Shown here: piece by piece, positions 57,870-64,000 of the stretch
Numbering within the stretch: position 1 is the first letter of the stretch
Layout: each line of letters starts with the position of its first letter
DNA from: Candidatus Liberibacter europaeus
GTDB lineage: Bacteria > Pseudomonadota > Alphaproteobacteria > Rhizobiales > Rhizobiaceae
Length of the DNA: 64,000 nucleotides
NCBI GenBank assembly: GCA_003045065.1
Contig: PSQJ01000006.1
Span: 1 to 64,000, forward strand
Reading direction: 5' to 3'
The notes under the pieces: model-generated
Told to the model about the DNA's origin: nothing
Databases searched by the model: none
Seen by the model: only the letters and a program-made list of their open reading frames with translations
Made by a program: the position numbers and the translations under genes

Positions 57870-58220
57870 TTAAAAAATAACTCTATTCGTCTTAATACGA
57901 TCTTCCGCCGCAGCACAATCATCAATCTCGGAGTCTATCTTTTCCAAATCAGCTTCTAAACTTTCTTGTTTCAATAGAAGTTCTTTTATTGAGATAAGCA
58001 GATTGTCTACTCTCTGTCGTGTGGATTTAGCAAAAATGGAATATGCAAAATGATTGATATCATAAATACCGGATTTTCTTTCTTCTATGGAAATCTGTTC
58101 TTCCAAATTAGCAACTGTTTTTTTAAACGATAATATTGTAGCACGTAGCTGTTGCAATTGACGGCGCTTATCTTTTACTTGAGAATCTTTCAAACGCATT
58201 TTTTGCTCTTGCGATTTCAT
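57870..58220 (-). CDS. fliJ: FliJ-like flagellar export protein
   Basis: Coiled-coil 116 aa divergent from ctrA, position seen in Rhizobiales. Confidence 0.65.
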   Translation of the reverse strand: MKSQEQKMRLKDSQVKDKRRQLQQLRATILSFKKTVANLEEQISIEERKSGIYDINHFAYSIFAKSTRQRVDNLLISIKELLLKQESLEADLEKIDSEIDDCAAAEDRIKTNRVIF

Positions 58221-58673
58221 GATATATACTCCAATGTGTACACAGTACTCTGTTAAACATCCTCAAAATTTGACATTTAAATATAAATATTTGAAAAAGT
58301 TGATGCTAATATATAGAAATTTATAAATAGTAACCTTTCATTTACGAGCATGGTTAATAATAGAGTAGTACAATTAAAAGGTAGTAAACAAATTACTTTT
58401 AATTAATATTAAATAATATTTGAGTATAGGTGGGAAAAATAGTTGTCGAGATTGGTAGTCGGTTGTGAAGATATAGGTTTTTCTGTCTTGCAAAAATATA
58501 CTAAGACAGATTACAGGTAGTAAAATAATTATTCTTCCTTAGCAGTTGTTCATATTAGTGTGGACTTGGTCTGCCGGCAACATGAGTGTCAATCAGCACT
58601 GTATATGATAAGTTGGAATGGTGTATGATTGGAATCAAAATTGAAATGGTATAAATTAAAAGGGAGATAGTTA

Positions 58674-59381
58674 ATGCGAGTTCTACTGATTGAGGATGAT
58701 AGTGCCTTAGCTCACAGTATAGGGCTTATGTTGAAGTCAGAAAATTTTAATGTCTATGTTACAAATCTGGGTGAAGATGGAGTAGACTTAGGCAAGATTT
58801 ACGATTATGACATAATCCTTCTTGACCTTAATCTTCCTGATATATCTGGTTACGAAGTCCTGAAAACATTACGTATGGCAAAAGTATCTACTCCTGTATG
58901 CATACTTTCTGGAATGTCTAGCATAGAAGATAAAGTGAGAGGACTAGGATATGGAGCGGATGATTATATAGGGAAGCCTCTTAATAAAGACGAACTAATA
59001 GCACGTATTCATGCTATTGTACGTAGGTCTCGTGGACATTCTCAATCATCAATAACCATCGGAGATTTAGTAGTTAATCTTGATGCAAAAACTGTAGAGG
59101 TTGGAGGAACTAGAATACACGTTACGGGGAAAGAGTATAAAATGATAGAGCTGCTTTCTCTCCGCAAAAACACTACTTTGACCAAAGAAATGTTCCTTAA
59201 TTATTTGTATGATGGTATGGATGAGCCAGAAGTAAAAATTATTGATGTGTTTATCTGCAAACTACGCAAAAAGCTCAGTGGTGCTAGTGGTAATAAAACA
59301 AACTACATAGAAACAGTCTGGGGAAGAGGATATGTTATGAGAACAACAAATGAAGAAGGCGAATACCTTGAAACAGCGTAG
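58674..59381 (+). CDS. ctrA: Cell-cycle response regulator CtrA
   Basis: [28 protein letters not shown]; OmpR-type C-terminal domain. Confidence 0.97.
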   Translation: MRVLLIEDDSALAHSIGLMLKSENFNVYVTNLGEDGVDLGKIYDYDIILLDLNLPDISGYEVLKTLRMAKVSTPVCILSGMSSIEDKVRGLGYGADDYIGKPLNKDELIARIHAIVRRSRGHSQSSITIGDLVVNLDAKTVEVGGTRIHVTGKEYKMIELLSLRKNTTLTKEMFLNYLYDGMDEPEVKIIDVFICKLRKKLSGASGNKTNYIETVWGRGYVMRTTNEEGEYLETA

Positions 59382-59404
59382 TGAATTTATACATAAAAGC
59401 AATG

Positions 59405-59431
59405 TAGGGAGAAAAAAATACTTTCTCCCTA
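59405..59431. terminator. Bidirectional hairpin between ctrA and the receiver gene
   Basis: TAGGGAGAAA-aaaatac-TTTCTCCCTA, 10-bp stem. Confidence 0.65.
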
Positions 59432-59505
59432 TAATGTATTCTATTCATTTATAATAATAGCAAGAAAACAATCTATTTTTCAAAAAAGATTGATGATGTA
59501 TTAAT

Positions 59506-59877
59506 CTATACCTGTTGCATTTGTGGCAAGTTTCTCATTGCAAATTTGAGAGTCTCTTTATTGAACGGCTTTAATAAAAAGCTGTTTGCTCCGGCTTTAG
59601 CTCCGGAAATCATTTTTGTAAAATCAACTTCAACGAGAAGATAGTAAATAAAAGTATTTCCTCCTGACGGTATTTTCCGAATATCAGAAATGAATTCCAA
59701 AACACCTTCTATAGCTTCATCAACAACTACATAATCAGGCATGGATTCTTTTTCAAAAAAATCTTTCGCTTCACACAAATTAGAAGCTTCAAAAAATATA
59801 AAACCGAAATCGCTGAAAAGTTTTCTACCTATCTTTCTAATAATATGGGAAGGATCAATGAGAAGAATACTTTGCAT
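59506..59877 (-). CDS. Single-domain response regulator receiver (degenerate)
   Basis: ILLIDPSHIIRKIGRKL, YVVVDEAIEG, FLLKPFN. Confidence 0.85.
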   Translation of the reverse strand: MQSILLIDPSHIIRKIGRKLFSDFGFIFFEASNLCEAKDFFEKESMPDYVVVDEAIEGVLEFISDIRKIPSGGNTFIYYLLVEVDFTKMISGAKAGANSFLLKPFNKETLKFAMRNLPQMQQV

Positions 59878-59982
59878 AAAAATTAACTCCTTATATAGAT
59901 CAAGACAATATTATTCTCTCATAAAAATCCTAAACTATTCCTACCGACAAAGGTAAAATGAAATAAATTATGATCATTTTAG

Positions 59983-60630
59983 CTAATTTTTTATAGTCGC
60001 AAAAAATACAGCACTGCTATCATCGATAATCTTATAAGATAATTCTACATCATTTTCATGTGCTAACAACGAGGTGTAATAAAATTGTACGTCATACGAA
60101 TCAATTTGAAAATCCATATCTCCTGACATAATTCGAATAAATTTCTCTGGAAATCGCACAAAATCACTATTAATTTTCAACGAAAAAATACTCTCATCAA
60201 CTGAATGATTGATAGATATTTTCAAATCTCCACCTTTAGGAAGAGAAATATAGGCTATCATAAAAAGATTCAGCAATAGCTTGGCATTTTGTCTAGAAAC
60301 AACCACATGTCCTAATGACCAATATACCTTAACTTTATTATCAATAGCAGAAAAATCATTTATAATATCTTTAATTTCACTTAATTCAATAGTAGTATTA
60401 TTATAACCTGGATGTCCAAAAGCTAATCTGGAAAATTTAAGACGAGTTATTGCATTCACAGTACTCAGACGAATCAATTGCATTGCTTCGTCTTCAATAC
60501 CATCTTCATCTAATAATTCTAAACCATTATTAATTGCACCTACTGGCGAAATAATATCATGACAAATACGACTACAAAGCAATGCAGAAAGATCCGCCGA
60601 AGAAAGATTAAAACAAGGATTTTTTAGCAT
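59983..60630 (-). CDS. chpT: ChpT-like histidine phosphotransferase
   Basis: LSALLCSRICHDIISPVGAINNGLELLDE. Confidence 0.9.
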   Translation of the reverse strand: MLKNPCFNLSSADLSALLCSRICHDIISPVGAINNGLELLDEDGIEDEAMQLIRLSTVNAITRLKFSRLAFGHPGYNNTTIELSEIKDIINDFSAIDNKVKVYWSLGHVVVSRQNAKLLLNLFMIAYISLPKGGDLKISINHSVDESIFSLKINSDFVRFPEKFIRIMSGDMDFQIDSYDVQFYYTSLLAHENDVELSYKIIDDSSAVFFATIKN

Positions 60631-61290
60631 ATGTATTTTCTCCTAATAAATTAATCGCATTTCTTTTCATACAATTCTGTCTTATTATATTCAAAACAAC
60701 ATCTACTATACGTTCCATTCAATTTTTCTTAATTTATATCACATCATATGTATAGCATAACAATATAGTTATATTAAAAAACAATCTTAAGTATAATAAG
60801 ACCAACTTACTTATAATAGTCATTTCTCTCATTATTATGTGGATATAAATATATTATTTTGCAAAATCCAAATAATCTCATAGAACTATCTATGACATTC
60901 AAGAAAAATATACGATGGAAATTTGTTTATAATTGCAATCTCATATATTAAGTTAATCAACAAAATACACAAGGATAGTAGTAACAAAGATTATATATAA
61001 TCAATTGATACAAAAATACATATTGCCGATTGATTTTCAGAAAACATGTACATATACCAGTAAAAATTCATATATTTATATTTGTTGACAGAAGGCGTTC
61101 TTTTCAATAATAAACCCTTAAGTGCACAGTGTTTTCGTATAATATGTCTGCATGTTAAAAAACATATTCTTATAACTACCATTAATTATACTTAATATGA
61201 ACTTGTTATTGTATTCTGTTAAAATAATGTCAATTAGCTATAATGTAAATAATATACTGGTAAATTAACAACTTATATGAGGTATAAATA

Positions 61291-61602
61291 TTGTTTTCTA
61301 ATCAAAAAATAAAAGATGGTTTAGAATCCGATATAATACGCAGTATACATCTTCATATAGAAGAAATATCAAAAATATTGTCTGAAGAGTCTAAAAATAG
61401 TTCAGAAAAAGAGTTGCTTGAAAAAATGTATCTCGTTTCTGCTCGTATGATAGCGTTAACCGCTTTGCGTGAAGGAGATAAGTCACCTATACCTGGCTTT
61501 CTTAGCAAAAACAAAAAATACGATAGCCCTCTGACAAGGATAACAATAAGAGAAATAAATGCTATCAAACATCAATCCTCTTTACAAAAAAACCAATCAT
61601 AA
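61291..61602 (+). CDS. Hypothetical protein (TTG start)
   Basis: 103 aa ORF in chromosomal backbone. Confidence 0.6.
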   Translation: MFSNQKIKDGLESDIIRSIHLHIEEISKILSEESKNSSEKELLEKMYLVSARMIALTALREGDKSPIPGFLSKNKKYDSPLTRITIREINAIKHQSSLQKNQS

Positions 61603-61662
61603 ATATTATTAATAGGTAACATAGTATAAAAAATGCTTCATATGAAACTGATGAAATTTGTT

Positions 61663-63153
61663 TTACACAGCATCAGAGTAATTAGGACTTTCACGCGTAA
61701 TCGTCACATCATGAGCATGAGATTCTCGTAACCCAGCAGGAGAAACACGAATAAAATTTGCTTTTTGCTGAAATTCATCTATGTTGGATGCTCCGACGTA
61801 ACCCATAGAAGACTTTAGACCTCCAGACATCTGATCAAGGACTGATGATACAGGACCTCTATAAGGAACTCTACCCTCTATTCCCTCAGGAACTAATTTC
61901 AATTTATCGACTATTCCCTCTTGAGAATATCGGACAGCAGATCCATTAGCCATAGCAGCAATAGACCCCATACCTCTATAAGATTTAAAAGAACGACCCT
62001 GAAAAAGGAAGGTTTCTCCTGGACTTTCATCAGTCCCCGCAAGTAAAGATCCTATCATGACAGATGAAGCGCCTGCAGCAATAGCTTTAGCAATATCACC
62101 AGAAAATCTAATACCACCATCAGCAATAACTGCAATACCCGCTTTCTTCGCCACCTCAACAACTGACATAATAGCAGAAAGCTGCGGATAACCAACTCCT
62201 GTTACAACTCTAGTAGTACAGATAGATCCAGGACCTATACCAACTTTTATAATATCAGAACCAGCATCAATTAATGCCAAAGCCCCTTCAGAAGTAGCAA
62301 CATTTCCCGCCATCACCAACATAGAGGGAAAATTCTTCTTAATTGCTTTGACTGCATCTAAAACTTTCTGAGAATGTCCATGGGCAGTATCAACCACCAA
62401 AAGATCAACACCCACATCAATTAGTGGACCCACACGATCTTCGACATCCTCAGCAACAGATATAGCTGCTGCAATCCTAAGACGTCCCTTACTATCTTTT
62501 GTTGCATGGGGATAAAGTTGTGATTTCTCTATGTCTTTAACAGTAATCAATCCTATACAACAACCGTTATCATCTATCACTAATAACTTTTCAATACGAT
62601 GTTTATGTAGCAAAGCCTTAGCTGTTTCAAGGTCAACCGTTTTTTTAACTGTAATTAAATCTCGAGTCATCAATTCACCAACGGCTTCTTTTGGATTTGA
62701 AGCAAAACGAACATCACGATTAGTCAATATACCCAATAATTTTCCTGGATTATGTGAATCAGATTCAACAACAGGAATGCCTGATATACTATGATTTTTC
62801 ATTAAAGAAAGAGCATCTGACAAAGTAGCAGATGGAGAAATTGTGACTGGATCAACGACCATACCACTTTCAAATTTCTTAACTTGATGAACTTGTTTAA
62901 CCTGCTCAAGAGGAGACAGATTTCTATGTATTACACCTAAACCACCGGCCTGTGCCATCGCTATTGCAAGACGATAGTCTGTTACTTGATCCATAGCTGC
63001 AGATATGATAGGCAGATTTAGCTTAAAATCCTCAGCTAACTTCGTGGATACATCAATATTCATTGGCAAAACGTCAGAAAATTCCGGTCGCAACAAAACA
63101 TCATCAAATGTCAATGCGGTACACCCTGTATTTGTCTCAATAATTCGCGCCAC
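61663..63153 (-). CDS. guaB: Inosine-5'-monophosphate dehydrogenase
   Basis: [11 protein letters not shown], two CBS domains, [11 protein letters not shown]. Confidence 0.98.
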   Translation of the reverse strand: MARIIETNTGCTALTFDDVLLRPEFSDVLPMNIDVSTKLAEDFKLNLPIISAAMDQVTDYRLAIAMAQAGGLGVIHRNLSPLEQVKQVHQVKKFESGMVVDPVTISPSATLSDALSLMKNHSISGIPVVESDSHNPGKLLGILTNRDVRFASNPKEAVGELMTRDLITVKKTVDLETAKALLHKHRIEKLLVIDDNGCCIGLITVKDIEKSQLYPHATKDSKGRLRIAAAISVAEDVEDRVGPLIDVGVDLLVVDTAHGHSQKVLDAVKAIKKNFPSMLVMAGNVATSEGALALIDAGSDIIKVGIGPGSICTTRVVTGVGYPQLSAIMSVVEVAKKAGIAVIADGGIRFSGDIAKAIAAGASSVMIGSLLAGTDESPGETFLFQGRSFKSYRGMGSIAAMANGSAVRYSQEGIVDKLKLVPEGIEGRVPYRGPVSSVLDQMSGGLKSSMGYVGASNIDEFQQKANFIRVSPAGLRESHAHDVTITRESPNYSDAV

Positions 63154-63750
63154 TAAAAACTCCTACTGAAAATATCACCTCTTGATCTTATAATTCGTAC
63201 CACTGTATTTATATTTCCAAAATAATCAACGGTTTACAAAAATCTTACGCATATTATCACAAAAAAAGAATCAACTAACTTAATATACCATAAAAATAAG
63301 GGGGGTGAATTATCAATAGCAAACTAAAATATCTATACTAACCAAAAATAATTTTCACTCAAATTCAACGAAAAAGAAAAGGAAATCCAAAATGATAACT
63401 TGTATAAATAACGATCTTTATATCAAATCACCAAAAGGTCAATTATACATATCTCAAATATACAATATATTTATAATCAATGATTTAATCACTTATTCGC
63501 CTATAAATTATGAATATTTGTATAATCCCCTAACTTTTTAATGACAAAAAACTTGGTAGGTTTCCAATCATAATTATTTAAATCTCGTAATTAGATCAAC
63601 CAAAAATAAGGAAAGGTAAGTAATGCAATTTAAAATATTGAATCCTTTTATCTATCATATATAAAATTGTATTTTGTCAGCCTCATCTACGAAGATAAAG
63701 TTAATTTACAATCAATATTTTACAGATACCAGAAAAATATTTCCGACAAA

Positions 63751-64000
63751 CTAAAATTCTATATCATCTTTATTAGCAATCAACATAATCTTTTCTGCTA
63801 ATTTTCTTTTAGTATTTTCAGAAGCAATTATTTGTATTACATATCCTCTTTTGTCATCAAAATTTATAACTTTACCTTTTATACGTCCAATTTCATCAAT
63901 TAAAACAGTAATGATTTCTCCAATAATTATGTTATTAGCATCACAAAAAGCACAAAGCCCTCCTGGAGAAATTACCTTTACAAGACAGTCATATTCTTCA
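63751..64000 (-). CDS. PilZ domain protein, partial (runs off window)
   Basis: EEYDCLVKVISPGGLCAFCDANNIIIGEIITVLIDEIGRIKGKVINFDDKRGYVIQIIASENTKRKLAEKI...*. Confidence 0.7.
   Translation of the reverse strand, partial: EEYDCLVKVISPGGLCAFCDANNIIIGEIITVLIDEIGRIKGKVINFDDKRGYVIQIIASENTKRKLAEKIMLIANKDDIEF

Noticed and set aside
58620-58673. GAATC (GANTC) site upstream of ctrA as CcrM control
   Set aside because: One GANTC in ~50 bp is not informative at this base composition; needs conservation data

Overview
The window joins two domains. About 1-39,660 is most of a temperate, podovirus-like (T7-style morphogenesis) prophage in a small AT-rich alphaproteobacterial genome. About 39,700-64,000 is chromosome: ftsZ-ftsA-ftsQ-ddlB, recJ, hom, map-radC, tig, an orphan livM, the sciP/fliJ/ctrA/receiver/chpT cell-cycle cluster, guaB and a PilZ gene cut by the right edge. 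Gene content, AT richness and extensive gene decay fit 'Candidatus Liberibacter' (Rhizobiales); this is recognition from memory, not a database hit. The prophage has a leftward virion operon (terS, terL, portal, scaffold, capsid, tail adaptor, nozzle, a predicted lipoprotein, internal/ejection proteins, tail fibre), a repressor, an accessory region (Rha-type antirepressor, DUF262, TIR-like protein, HicAB), a leftward primase-helicase block and a rightward replication block (DUF2800, DUF2815, PolA, VRR-NUC, SNF2 helicase, guanylate-kinase-like, integrase). The most interesting signals are: (i) an almost identical ~60-bp operator/promoter block at two divergent control regions 9.13 kb apart; (ii) a 365-bp non-coding array of at least 11 GGTAACTC octamers with 10-bp phasing and hairpin symmetry, upstream of terS; (iii) two antirepressors sharing a C-terminal domain fused to different N-terminal domains, each gene carrying a GC-rich hairpin; (iv) a prophage-borne DUF262 + TIR-like candidate defence cassette next to HicAB; (v) a 22-bp tandem duplication that frameshifts a small ORF; (vi) a decayed capsid/adaptor module of a second prophage between ddlB and recJ. 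The left prophage boundary lies outside the window. All family assignments are by eye from the translations.
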